NCBI GenBank assembly: GCA_913020495.1
Contig: CAJWBJ010000001.1
Location: forward strand, 36,910 to 100,909
DNA length: 64,000 nt
Source: an uncultured Oleiphilus sp.
Lineage (GTDB): Bacteria > Pseudomonadota > Gammaproteobacteria > Pseudomonadales > Oleiphilaceae
Direction of reading: 5' to 3'
In this document: piece after piece, positions 29,097 to 39,326 of the stretch
Numbering within the stretch: position 1 is the stretch's first letter
Layout of the letters: every line of letters begins with the position of its first letter
Made by a program: the position numbers and the translations under genes
Notes under the pieces: generated by a model
What the model was told of the DNA's origin: nothing
Databases searched by the model: none
Seen by the model: the letters and a program-made list of their open reading frames with translations, nothing else

Positions 29097-31643
29097 ATGA
29101 TGAAGGCCACATCAAAATCATTATGGCTTGTTTTACTAAGCTTGGCGCTTTCTGCATGTAATGGAGGCGGTTCATCAAGTAAAACAACCGTTGTCACACC
29201 AAGCAACACTCGGCCTGTTGCTCATGCCGGAAGTGATATCACTGTCATTGAAAAACAACTAACGACCCTGAATGGCACGCTAAGCTATGATGAAGATGGC
29301 GACACAATATTTTATGAATGGCGGCAAACGAGTGGCCCCGCAGTAGCGCTTAGCTCTGAGTCAGACGACACACCCAGCTTTATTGCGCCAGAAGGAGAAA
29401 AAACACTTAACTACCAACTTGTTACTAATGATGGTATTGATATTTCTATCGCGGATACAGTTACTGTAACCGTTATCCAGGAAAGCACACCAGTCCCAAA
29501 CCCAAACCCATCCACTAACAATGCCCCACTAGCTGATGCAGGTAATGATAGAACTGTTTCAACTGAACATCTTATTACCTTAGATGGCACTCAAAGTAGC
29601 GACCCCGAAAATGATGACTTAACTTATTTATGGACACAAGTCAGCGGTACAAACGTCACCTTAAATTTTAATACCATTGCAGCACCTAGCTTAACTACTC
29701 CTGACACAAACGGAGAACTAATTTTCGAGCTTGTTGTAAATGATGGGCAGCTTAATTCACCTCCTTCAACGGTGAGCATTTCAGTCGACTCATCAGTACA
29801 GAATCAAGTTCCCGTCGCACATGCCGGCAATGATCAAACCGTCAATGGCAATGACACCATAACATTAGATGGCAGCCAAAGTCAGGATCTGGACGGTGAC
29901 ACGCTCAGCTATTTATGGCAGCAAACCAACGGAGAAGTCGTCACATTAAGTAATGAACTAACTTCGCAGCCCAGCTTTATAGCACCTGAATCTGGCGGAA
30001 CATTTACATTTGAATTAACCGTAAATGATGGCAAGATCGACTCCTCGATAGACGATGTAAACATAGAGGTAACGGCCATTGACCCGCTTCTAATCGCCAA
30101 TGCAGGTGAGGATCAAACCGTTAGCAAAAACGTTTCTGTCACCCTTAGTGGAGTCGATAGCATCGAACCCAATGGTTTAAACTTAGATTACTTCTGGAAA
30201 CAAACAGGCGGCCCCAGCGTTATACTAAGCTCAACCTCCGCAATTAACCCTAGCTTTACTAGCCCTAGCATTGATAACACCACGAGTGAGCTCATCCTCA
30301 ATTTCTCTTTGGTTGTCAGCAATGGGGTAAATAACTCGTCTGCAGACACCGTTATGGTAACCGTTAATAATACGAATACCGCTCCCACAGCTAATGCCGG
30401 AGAGAATCAAACGGTCAATGTGAATGCTAACGTCACACTCAACGGTAACGACAGCCATGACCCTGAAAATGACCAACTTAGTTATTTATGGCAGCAAACA
30501 AGCGGCCCTACAGTAGAGCTTAGCGCCCCTACAGAGAGCGCCCCTAGTTTTGTAGCACCTGAAAATGGCGCTACTCTAAATTTCACACTCATTGTAAATG
30601 ATGGTGAGTTAGACTCCGCCACTGATTTTATCGCGATTACGGTTGAAGAAGTTAACCACCCTCCAGTTGCTAATGCTGGTGTTGATCGGTTTGTAGGCAG
30701 CCTTTCAGTTGTAGCGCTAAAAGGGATTAATAGCTATGACCCTGATGGCGATGACATTAGCTATCAATGGACTCAAGTCAGCGGCCCAAACGCCATTTTA
30801 AGTAATACCACAATTGCCAATCCGGTATTTCCTGCAGACACGGATGGTCACTTAGTCTTTTCACTCATTGTTTCTGATGGAGAGCTAGTTTCCACAGAAG
30901 ATTTGATCAATGTGACAGTTGGACCAATTCCAGTAACCAATACTAAGGTTAATGGAACGGGTATCACTTGGGGTGCAAATTACCCCACTGGAAACAACGT
31001 CGACTGCACAGGCGAGGCTATTGAACAGCAAGACTGCTCATTAGGCCGAGAACAAACCCATAATGATGATAGCGATGGCCGTGCAGGTTTCAGTTATACA
31101 AAAATTAATAACGATGGAACAGTCATCGATAGTACTGAAATTGAATGGGACTGCGTACAAGATAATGTCACCGGACTGATGTGGGAAGTTAAAAATGGTG
31201 GCAATGATATTATTGGAGACGAGGGCATTACTGATGCCGATGACCGCTTTAGCTGGTACAACAATGATGCCAGTAGTAATGGTGGCGATGTAGGGTTTGA
31301 AGATAGCGGAGGCGATATTTGTCTTGGCTACGACGAAGAAGATAGCTCAACCTTTTGCAATACCCAAAACTTTACTACTCGTATCAATAACCATGCACTT
31401 TGCGGATATGCTGACTGGCGAATGCCCACTCGTAAAGAGCTGCTTACCTTAATTGACTATGGACAAAACAAACCAATGATTGATAGCGACTACTTTCCAT
31501 CCAGCGGTGAGTTTGTTTGGTCAGGAACACCTTTAGCACTGGAATCCAGTAGCGCTTGGGGTGTTTACTTTGATTATGGCAATTCTTTCAGTATTGACCG
31601 ACGAAATACCCGGCAAGTACGTCTTGTGCGTGCCGGCTATTAA
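29097..31643 (+). CDS. PKD/Ig-like repeat lipoprotein with C-terminal Lcl (DUF1566) domain
   Basis: Lipobox LALSACNGG; six repeats with PVAxAGxDxTV...DPDGDxLxYxWxQxSGP; C-terminal GLMWE...DWRMPTRKELLTLID...RQVRLVRAGY. Confidence 0.9.
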   Translation: MMKATSKSLWLVLLSLALSACNGGGSSSKTTVVTPSNTRPVAHAGSDITVIEKQLTTLNGTLSYDEDGDTIFYEWRQTSGPAVALSSESDDTPSFIAPEGEKTLNYQLVTNDGIDISIADTVTVTVIQESTPVPNPNPSTNNAPLADAGNDRTVSTEHLITLDGTQSSDPENDDLTYLWTQVSGTNVTLNFNTIAAPSLTTPDTNGELIFELVVNDGQLNSPPSTVSISVDSSVQNQVPVAHAGNDQTVNGNDTITLDGSQSQDLDGDTLSYLWQQTNGEVVTLSNELTSQPSFIAPESGGTFTFELTVNDGKIDSSIDDVNIEVTAIDPLLIANAGEDQTVSKNVSVTLSGVDSIEPNGLNLDYFWKQTGGPSVILSSTSAINPSFTSPSIDNTTSELILNFSLVVSNGVNNSSADTVMVTVNNTNTAPTANAGENQTVNVNANVTLNGNDSHDPENDQLSYLWQQTSGPTVELSAPTESAPSFVAPENGATLNFTLIVNDGELDSATDFIAITVEEVNHPPVANAGVDRFVGSLSVVALKGINSYDPDGDDISYQWTQVSGPNAILSNTTIANPVFPADTDGHLVFSLIVSDGELVSTEDLINVTVGPIPVTNTKVNGTGITWGANYPTGNNVDCTGEAIEQQDCSLGREQTHNDDSDGRAGFSYTKINNDGTVIDSTEIEWDCVQDNVTGLMWEVKNGGNDIIGDEGITDADDRFSWYNNDASSNGGDVGFEDSGGDICLGYDEEDSSTFCNTQNFTTRINNHALCGYADWRMPTRKELLTLIDYGQNKPMIDSDYFPSSGEFVWSGTPLALESSSAWGVYFDYGNSFSIDRRNTRQVRLVRAGY
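29208..30921 (+). repeat. Six tandem PKD-like repeats (protein level)
   Basis: Repeat starts: TRPVAHAGSDITV, NAPLADAGNDRTV, VPVAHAGNDQTV, PLLIANAGEDQTV, APTANAGENQTV, PPVANAGVDRFV. Confidence 0.85.
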
Positions 31644-31645
31644 TC

Positions 31646-32239
31646 TTGAAAGTAACAATGACAGACATCATGGTAAAGACTATGGAAATAACATCTAAAC
31701 AAAATGCGATAAAACAGCGAGTCAATACGACAGTGATACTATTATCACTTAGCGGCTTACCCTTCCATGCCTCCGCCCAAGACTGCCACAGTGATACAAT
31801 GGCTGAAACAACGCCGAGTACACAATATGTCGTTCATGGTGACGGTACCATCACCGACACCACAACAGCGTTAATGTGGAAACAATGTGTTGAAGGCTTA
31901 AGCGGACCAGATTGTACTAGTGGAATTACTGAGCTCCTTACATGGACAGGCGCACTTCAAACAGCGACTAACACCAATACTAGTGGAGGGTTTGCAGGTT
32001 ACGGAGATTGGCGCGTACCCAATGTCGCTGAACTGGTTTCATTAGTTGAAGAGCAATGCACTAACCCATCCATCAACGAAACGGTATTCCCTAATACCGC
32101 AAATAAATTCATTTGGACCTCATCACCCGACTTTAATAATGACATCGGAACATGGAGCGTTGATTTTAATGTCGGTACGACTGCCACTTTACAAAGAGAT
32201 TTTTCTTATCGGGTTCGTTTAGTACGCAGTGTTCAGTAA
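31646..32239 (+). CDS. Lcl (DUF1566) domain secreted protein
   Basis: TTALMWKQCVEG, GYGDWRVPNVAELVSLVEEQ, FIWTSSPD, RVRLVRSVQ; ATG at 31658 or later is an alternative start. Confidence 0.82.
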   Translation: MKVTMTDIMVKTMEITSKQNAIKQRVNTTVILLSLSGLPFHASAQDCHSDTMAETTPSTQYVVHGDGTITDTTTALMWKQCVEGLSGPDCTSGITELLTWTGALQTATNTNTSGGFAGYGDWRVPNVAELVSLVEEQCTNPSINETVFPNTANKFIWTSSPDFNNDIGTWSVDFNVGTTATLQRDFSYRVRLVRSVQ

Positions 32240-32244
32240 CCCCT

Positions 32245-34707
32245 TCAGCTATGCTTCTCAACAGCAATAATATGGTAAAGAAAACCTGACCTGATCAATA
32301 GTAGTTTAGGAAGAATAACTAAACTGAAAGTGGCTGACATTAACATCGCGACTGTTATCAGTAACCCCAGGTTCGCAATAGGTTTAAAACTGGATAATAA
32401 AAGTAAACTAAAGCCACTCGAAATAACGACAGCACTTACAAATATTGGCATAAAGACCTGCCTCAGTGTTTTTTCGATACCAGACAAAGGGTCCTCTGGT
32501 TCGTAAGTACGTCGAACAGCCTCAACAAAATGTATAGAGTAATCAATCCCAATTCCAAACGCGATACTCGCAATAACGGATGAACCTATGTCAATTGAAA
32601 AGCCAAACATGCCCATTATTCCAAACATGGTTGCCAGAGTCATACACAACGGAATCATTGAAACCAGCCCCGTCAGAAATGATCGAAACACAAGACTCAC
32701 AATCAGTAAAATCAGCACCAAAGAAACAGTCATACTAATCATCTGAGATTTTAGAACTTCATATGCCGCTGCCACAGTAATAGCACCATAGCCTGTATAT
32801 ATTCGCTCTACATCAGTCGGCAGCATGGGTATGATGACCTGATCAAGCTCTTGCATCAAATTATCAATAGTTGCCGAACTATCATCTTTCATACTAACCA
32901 CTATTCGAGTCTCAGAATAAGGGCCCACATTAATTAAAGACTCTAAGTCACGCTCTGCGCTACCCTCCAGTAAAAATAAATATTGCCGGATCAACCCACT
33001 GTTATTGAGGTCAAGAACTGAGTCATCGTCATTAAGCGTCTTATGCATTTGATCTAAAAAATCGAGGATCGAGACTGAATCCACAACAGATTCATGTTCA
33101 CTTAAAAACGTATCCACGGCTAATAGAGTATTGAGAACTTCGGGGCTCAGTACACCTTCTTGTTCTTTAGAACTAAACCAAATGCCGACCGGAATACTTC
33201 CCACCCCCTGCTGGTTAATAACAGCATTATCAACCCGCACCTGAGTCTCAGCATCAAAAGACTGAATACTTGCCTGATCAACATGAAGCATATTTATACC
33301 GACAAGAGAAATAATTGCCGTAAATACCACGACACAGAAAGAAAACCAATTTAGTTTAGTTAAAAGATGACTAACAGATTTAGAGAATACTTGTGATTTA
33401 GTATTCGCCGAAAAAGATTTTATCGGGCGCGCCACTAGCAATAAGGGCAATAAGGTTACCGACAAAATAAATGCAACAATCACGCTAATTCCGACCATTA
33501 TTCCAAAGCTTCTCACATTCGTAATCTCTGTAATCGCCAAAGAGAAGAAACCAATTGCTGTTGTTATGGAAGTAATCAGCATAGGACGAAATAGTTTTTC
33601 AATACTCTTATGGATTCTCTCTTCATTACTTAAAATTGAAGGAGCACCAACATCGCTTAACACGTGAATCGCGTCAGTGACTGCAATCGTAATTATAAAT
33701 ATGGGAAGAACTGTCGTCATAATATTGAGTGTGATACCTAAAACCGGCATAAACCCCATCGTAATCACAATAGAAACAATGGCAATCACTAAGCCATAAA
33801 CAGCGGCAAGAACTGATCTGAACGAAATAACAAGTAAGATCAATACAAACAAAATGACAAAAGGAAAATAGAGAGCGTTATCTTTTTCCATAACTTCAGA
33901 CATAGCGCTGTTGACAATCGGTACACCAGCATAATGAACTGTTGCTGTAATATCTTTATTTATTCGATTGATATGGCCATTAATAATGGTTTTTATTTTG
34001 TTGATTGCTAGTTTGTTTGCAGAGGCATGCTCTTCATTGATGTTTAGTTCTACATGAATAGCTAATGAGTCACCCGCTTCAGAAACAAAAGACCCTGTCA
34101 GTAATAAGTTCTCAAGAATGAGCGCTTTAACTTGCGGCGTCCATTGATTATCCGCTTGCTCAAAATAACTGGATTCGACAAAAATTTCATCATCCTGAGC
34201 ATATATATTATCGGTATTTATCAGCGATTTAACAGACTTGACAGGAAAAATGTATTCACCAAAAACCTCATTAAGCTCAACTAAACTCATAGTTTTTTGG
34301 AGGTAGTTATAAAAGTTAATTGCGCTTTCGTTTGTGCTAAGACTTTGACGTGTTTCTTCTAGTGAACGATTACTAAAGTTACTCAGTTTTTTCCCATCAA
34401 TAAGCTCAAGTATATCTAGCTGCTCTAGATCACTACTAATGGCCTGAGTAAGCTGCACAACCTTATTATCAAAGACCGTCGTATCCTGAAATTTTAGTAG
34501 AACAAGCACCGTGTCACCAGCTCTCGTAAATACATCTTTACTTCGTACTTCATCCTGCCTTACTTCATGTTCCAAACCAATAAAATAAGGTGATGTATTC
34601 TTGATAATACCAAATGCCATTATCGACTGAATGATAAAAACCAAAGCGATGACAATAAGAATACTGCGTCGATTAGCTGACAAAAATATAGCCAAATGCT
34701 GTGCCAT
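32245..34707 (-). CDS. RND superfamily (MMPL-type) transporter
   Basis: About 12 TM; duplicated loops (MTTVLPIFIITIAVTDAIHVLSD; IGSSVIASIAFGIGIDYSIHFVE). Confidence 0.92.
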   Translation of the reverse strand: MAQHLAIFLSANRRSILIVIALVFIIQSIMAFGIIKNTSPYFIGLEHEVRQDEVRSKDVFTRAGDTVLVLLKFQDTTVFDNKVVQLTQAISSDLEQLDILELIDGKKLSNFSNRSLEETRQSLSTNESAINFYNYLQKTMSLVELNEVFGEYIFPVKSVKSLINTDNIYAQDDEIFVESSYFEQADNQWTPQVKALILENLLLTGSFVSEAGDSLAIHVELNINEEHASANKLAINKIKTIINGHINRINKDITATVHYAGVPIVNSAMSEVMEKDNALYFPFVILFVLILLVISFRSVLAAVYGLVIAIVSIVITMGFMPVLGITLNIMTTVLPIFIITIAVTDAIHVLSDVGAPSILSNEERIHKSIEKLFRPMLITSITTAIGFFSLAITEITNVRSFGIMVGISVIVAFILSVTLLPLLLVARPIKSFSANTKSQVFSKSVSHLLTKLNWFSFCVVVFTAIISLVGINMLHVDQASIQSFDAETQVRVDNAVINQQGVGSIPVGIWFSSKEQEGVLSPEVLNTLLAVDTFLSEHESVVDSVSILDFLDQMHKTLNDDDSVLDLNNSGLIRQYLFLLEGSAERDLESLINVGPYSETRIVVSMKDDSSATIDNLMQELDQVIIPMLPTDVERIYTGYGAITVAAAYEVLKSQMISMTVSLVLILLIVSLVFRSFLTGLVSMIPLCMTLATMFGIMGMFGFSIDIGSSVIASIAFGIGIDYSIHFVEAVRRTYEPEDPLSGIEKTLRQVFMPIFVSAVVISSGFSLLLLSSFKPIANLGLLITVAMLMSATFSLVILPKLLLIRSGFLYHIIAVEKHS

Positions 34708-35236
34708 TTAATTTTCCTGATAAGCCGGTTTTATTAATTATTTTTTCATCATTTGGGATAAGAAAAGACCTTGAAAGAAATAATGCAGGTAGTATCAACA
34801 TTCAAGAGTCCAGACCTTGTATGCTGCGACTACTCGATACTAGCGGCGTTATTATTTAACTGAACACCCAATAGATTTAACTTACTCATTATTCCTGCCT
34901 GCTTATACAATCATGGCATTTATGATCAATAAACAACCTAACACTCTCAACCCACATCAAACAGTGGCTATTCGGATGGTACTTAGAAAGCAACTCAATG
35001 CCATAATTTACAAACTAACAAAGCCGCGCGACGATACCAGAATATATAAATAAATCATAAAAATAATTTGCAGTTATGCCTAGTCAGTACAGAAAATCAT
35101 TAATATGATTATTTCACTAATGTTCTGAGTTTTTTAAATCTATTACATTAAAATATTGGCGGTTATCCCCGCCATCTACTATCTATACTAAACAAAATAT
35201 TTTTAACCTTTACCTATCTCAAGGGAGTTAATAGCA

Positions 35237-36451
35237 ATGGACTTTAACGATTATTTAACCATTTTAGTTAGAAATGATGGCTCGGACCTATATCTGAGTA
35301 CCGGCGCCCCTCCCTGCGCAAAATTTCATGGCAAACTTAAACCGATTGAAAAAACTCCGTTAAGTCCAGGGGTGATTAAATCAGTTGCCTATGAAATGAT
35401 GGATAAACAACAGCAAGAAGAATTTGAAACTGAATTAGAAATGAACCTTGCATATACTATTTCAGGTGTTGGTCGCTTTAGAGTCAATATTTTCAAACAA
35501 CGAAATGAAATTTCTATTGTTGCCAGAAATATTGTCACTGAAATCCCGAAAGTAGACGACCTTGGTCTACCACCGGTATTAAAAGATATCATTATGGCCA
35601 AGCGCGGCTTGGTTCTATTTGTCGGGGCGACAGGCTCTGGTAAATCAACCTCATTAGCCGCACTGATCGATCATCGAAACAGCAACAGTAGCGGCCATAT
35701 CATAACCATTGAAGACCCTGTTGAATTTATACACAAACACAAAAAAAGCATCATTAATCAACGAGAAGTAGGCGTCGATACTCGCAGCTTTGAAAAAGCC
35801 CTTAAAAATACACTCAGACAAGCACCTGACGTAATTCTTATAGGCGAAATCCGAGACAAAGAAACCATGGAGCACGCCTTGGCCTTTGCTGAAACAGGCC
35901 ATTTATGTATCTCGACACTACACGCAAATAATGCAAACCAAGCACTCGACCGCATCATCAACTTCTTTTCTGAAGAACGACGAAACCAGTTGTTAACTGA
36001 TTTATCCCTCAACCTCCGGGCATTTGTATCACAACGTTTAGTTGAAACTGTCGATAAAAAAAGAGCCGCCGCAATCGAAATACTTTTAGGTACGCCAACC
36101 ATTAGCGAACTTATCATGAGAGGGGAAATTGAAGGTATTAAAGAAATTATGCAGAAGTCAGAAAACTTAGGCATGCAGACATTCGACACAGCCTTATTTA
36201 GACTTTATGTCGATGGCCGTATCAGCCTAGATGAAGCCTTGAAAAATGCAGACTCGGCGAACAACCTAAGACTTAGAATTAAGCTTCATAGCAAAGACAA
36301 CGGTTTGGAGGATGTTCAAAACACCAGCAGCCCAAGCGCAGATAAAGAAGAAAGCACGCCAAGCAGCTTTGGTGGCGTATCTTTAAGCCTGGAAGAGAAA
36401 GAAGAGGATCAAGAAGAAGAGCCGCCAACCTTTGGCCCAGCAGAATTTTAA
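35237..36451 (+). CDS. pilU: Type IV pilus retraction-accessory ATPase PilU
   Basis: GATGSGKSTSLAALIDHRN, ITIEDPVEFIHKHKKSIINQREVGVDT, ILIGEIRDKETMEHALAFAETGHLCISTLHANNANQALDRI. Confidence 0.94.
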   Translation: MDFNDYLTILVRNDGSDLYLSTGAPPCAKFHGKLKPIEKTPLSPGVIKSVAYEMMDKQQQEEFETELEMNLAYTISGVGRFRVNIFKQRNEISIVARNIVTEIPKVDDLGLPPVLKDIIMAKRGLVLFVGATGSGKSTSLAALIDHRNSNSSGHIITIEDPVEFIHKHKKSIINQREVGVDTRSFEKALKNTLRQAPDVILIGEIRDKETMEHALAFAETGHLCISTLHANNANQALDRIINFFSEERRNQLLTDLSLNLRAFVSQRLVETVDKKRAAAIEILLGTPTISELIMRGEIEGIKEIMQKSENLGMQTFDTALFRLYVDGRISLDEALKNADSANNLRLRIKLHSKDNGLEDVQNTSSPSADKEESTPSSFGGVSLSLEEKEEDQEEEPPTFGPAEF

Positions 36452-37243
36452 CTAGCGGGCAAACTCACCCAAGGCTAAAAACTGGCGAATTTGGTTCTGA
36501 ACTTCATCGTTATAGCGCATGAGAGCATGACCGCTATTGATCAGGATAAAGTCATCCATCTCTGCCAGTTTCATGCTTTGAACTGAAACAGTTCCGTCAT
36601 TTGGTTGAGGCAGCCAGGCATCCGGCCATAAGCTCCAATCTCGATAGGCCGCAATGATGCCGACCGGCTCATCAATCTCTTTAAGCTTGGAAATAATACC
36701 ATCTTGAGTTGCAGATAAAGATACTGCCGCGGGCCCGGCAATCCATTGATACCACCAACTATCGCCAAACTTCTCACTCAACTCAGAACCTTGATTGGGA
36801 GGACTCAACATCACGACTTTGCTTCCAATAGGTAAAGCGTGATCCTGCAAGAATTGTCGTACCAAAATTCCACCCATAGAGTGAGAGACCAGATGAACTT
36901 TCTCAGCCCCTGTTTGAAGACAATCGTCATAGCTTTTTAAAAGATGCCCCTGCACTAATTCAGGTATCTTTTTTTGAGTCGAAGGGTAATCAACACTTAC
37001 TGTCTGGTAGCCATGATCTTCCAGATCACTCGCAATACTTCTCATCGCAAAGCCACTCCGCCATAACCCATGAACTAGCACAACACATTCTCGCCCCTCC
37101 AGAGGGTGAGGCGTAAAAATCAGCGAGGCATTTAATGTTGAATTTGCAGCACAACTAACTAAGATTAAGCTAAGTAAAAAAACACAAAAAGCTTTCGAAA
37201 AATGATTGAACATTATCTTTTTTGACATTGTGGTTGCGCTCAT
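36452..37243 (-). CDS. Alpha/beta-hydrolase (lipase-like) lipoprotein
   Basis: Lipobox SLILVSCAAN; CVVLVHGLWRSGFAMRSI; nucleophile elbow VSHSMGGILVR. Confidence 0.88.
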   Translation of the reverse strand: MSATTMSKKIMFNHFSKAFCVFLLSLILVSCAANSTLNASLIFTPHPLEGRECVVLVHGLWRSGFAMRSIASDLEDHGYQTVSVDYPSTQKKIPELVQGHLLKSYDDCLQTGAEKVHLVSHSMGGILVRQFLQDHALPIGSKVVMLSPPNQGSELSEKFGDSWWYQWIAGPAAVSLSATQDGIISKLKEIDEPVGIIAAYRDWSLWPDAWLPQPNDGTVSVQSMKLAEMDDFILINSGHALMRYNDEVQNQIRQFLALGEFAR

Positions 37244-37353
37244 TTATAAATATGACCAACAGTCACAATATAAACAGTGTACGTTGAAGTCAATATCATA
37301 ATTTAGATAAATGCACGCAAGCACAGTCTTAATAGGTTTTGAGGCAAACAGTT

Positions 37354-37719
37354 ATGAGGAAAACAAGCGAGTTAATTTGGCAGGATACACAACACCAAAC
37401 CTTGTTTAAATTAATTGAACAACTTAAAACTGTCGACTCAAGTACTAACCTGTTTTCTAAACTATCCGATTATGCTGACTGTCATTTTGTGATCGAAGAA
37501 AGTTATATGGCAAAACTCAACTACCCCCGTATGGCTGAACATATCAGAGCGCATAATAAATTCAGGGAAGAATTAAACTCTATGATCTCGGATCAACATG
37601 AGTTTGATGAACAAGTCAGGGAGTCTATATCCCTATTTTTGCGCGAATGGCTTACACGCCACGTATTTGGAATTGATAAGGACTTTGAGGCATTTGTACT
37701 TAATTCCGACTATAAATAA
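37354..37719 (+). CDS. Bacteriohemerythrin
   Basis: His/Glu/Asp ligand pattern: DTQHQTLF, DCHFVIEE, HIRAHNKF, WLTRHVFGIDKDF; ATG at 37354 preferred over TTG at 37339. Confidence 0.9.
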   Translation: MRKTSELIWQDTQHQTLFKLIEQLKTVDSSTNLFSKLSDYADCHFVIEESYMAKLNYPRMAEHIRAHNKFREELNSMISDQHEFDEQVRESISLFLREWLTRHVFGIDKDFEAFVLNSDYK

Positions 37720-37726
37720 ATATAAC

Positions 37727-38716
37727 TTAATCACTCGAAGACGAGGCTAAAAACTGGCCCGGTGTCTGCCCGTACCAACGTTTAAACGCTCGATAAAAGC
37801 TACTCGGCTCTGAAAACCCTAACAAATAAGCAACTTCCTTTAAAGATAGATCCGCGCTCCCAATAGATTGGTCAAGATAGGCTCGTGCAAGCTTTTTTCT
37901 CACCTGCTCTAAACAAGTCTGAAAATTTAAACCCGCCTCACTAAGTCGTCGATGAAGTGTACGACTACTAATATTAAGCGCTGCGGCAACCAATGCAGCT
38001 TTAGGCAAACCACTGGGCAACATACGAATAACTTTCTCTTCAACAAGGTCAGTGATGTTCAGCTTATCAAGCTGATCCAAATACCCACCTAGCAATTGAT
38101 CATGCAATATAGCTAACTCTTTCTGGGCTGTGGGAATCACTAACACCATTGTGCTCTGAGCATAACGCATCTGGTTTCGCGCTTGAGAAAAAAACACAGG
38201 ACATTGAAATAGCTCAGTATAAGGTTTTGTATTCGAAGGTTCTTCACGCATTAAATACACGCTTTGCGGAGAAGTACCCTGACATTGCGTTAACCAACGA
38301 GTATAAGCCACCATCACCGACATGGCAGCATCAATGGACTGTGGTACATAGGTTTCATCATTTGCCCGATAACCAAAATCGAATTCATACGAACCTGCAA
38401 CCAAGCTCATACTGATATCAAATAACTCACCGACAACACGTTGGTAACGTACAAACCGCTGACAGCCTTCCAATAAAGTTTTGCTCGACATCATGCTATA
38501 ACCCAATAAATGCAATGCATCACTGGTCACATTACCGGCAAGATTCAAAGCAAGCGCGTCATTACCTGTCGCAGTGACAGCACACTCCCAGAGTTTAGTG
38601 ATTTTATCTTGATCTACACGACCATCAACGTCTGTTAATCGTTCATAATCGATATCTGACTGTGCGCATAAATCTCGGCCATTCAAACCGATCTGTTCTA
38701 ATGAACGAACAATCAA
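37727..38716 (-). CDS. AraC-family transcriptional regulator (Arabinose_bd N-terminal type)
   Basis: C-terminal double HTH: LNISSRTLHRRLSEAGLNFQ...LKEVAYLLGFSEPSSFYRAFKRWYGQTPGQF. Confidence 0.93.
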   Translation of the reverse strand: MIVRSLEQIGLNGRDLCAQSDIDYERLTDVDGRVDQDKITKLWECAVTATGNDALALNLAGNVTSDALHLLGYSMMSSKTLLEGCQRFVRYQRVVGELFDISMSLVAGSYEFDFGYRANDETYVPQSIDAAMSVMVAYTRWLTQCQGTSPQSVYLMREEPSNTKPYTELFQCPVFFSQARNQMRYAQSTMVLVIPTAQKELAILHDQLLGGYLDQLDKLNITDLVEEKVIRMLPSGLPKAALVAAALNISSRTLHRRLSEAGLNFQTCLEQVRKKLARAYLDQSIGSADLSLKEVAYLLGFSEPSSFYRAFKRWYGQTPGQFLASSSSD

Positions 38717-38921
38717 CCGGACATAACCTGCAACAGTAGTATGCTTAGTTTTTATTGTTATACCCTCAGGAAAATAATATCGTGGCGAACAAGGATACTA
38801 CATTGGCCAGATCTGCCAAAGACCTTGAGAACATGATTGTTTATACTTTATAAAAAAATTACAGCCATACTAAGTGATACTAAAACACCTCATAAAAACC
38901 CATGAGAGCAACGAGTATTCG

Positions 38922-39326
38922 ATGAAACAAAATCAACCGGCCCCTTTCTTATCCGGCAAAATGATCTTACGCTTTGAAGCCATTCAAAACTGCCTGGTTC
39001 CGCGTAGTAAAGCATTTACTCACCAAGAAAGGTCTCGCTCTAAAAAGCTCATCAATCAAGTTTTACAAAATCAGGATGAAACCTCTAAAAAAAAGCTCTC
39101 GTTGTTTATCCTACTCATTGATATTGCATCGTTAGTCCTTCATGCAAAACTATTCAGGCAAATAAGCCAAACAAAGCAAACATCACTGCTAGCAAAGTTT
39201 TTCGACTCCCCTGTGTCTATTTTTCGAAAAGGTTTTTGGGGGCTGAATACACTCGCCAGACTAGGAGTATATGGCCAAAAAGAACTTCATGATGAAATTG
39301 GCTATCACCAGAGGAGAAATCCTTAA
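38922..39326 (+). CDS. Small protein preceding GMC oxidoreductase (possible companion subunit)
   Basis: ATG at 38922; stop overlaps the start of the GMC gene (TAATG); KELHDEIGY near C-terminus. Confidence 0.65.
   Translation: MKQNQPAPFLSGKMILRFEAIQNCLVPRSKAFTHQERSRSKKLINQVLQNQDETSKKKLSLFILLIDIASLVLHAKLFRQISQTKQTSLLAKFFDSPVSIFRKGFWGLNTLARLGVYGQKELHDEIGYHQRRNP

Noticed and set aside
35158-35174. TGGCGG-ttatcc-CCGCCA hairpin upstream of pilU
   Set aside because: Short stem with no context clearly linking it to regulation.
35758-36189. 143-aa minus-strand ORF antisense to pilU
   Set aside because: Shadow ORF; pilU motifs on the opposite strand are unambiguous.
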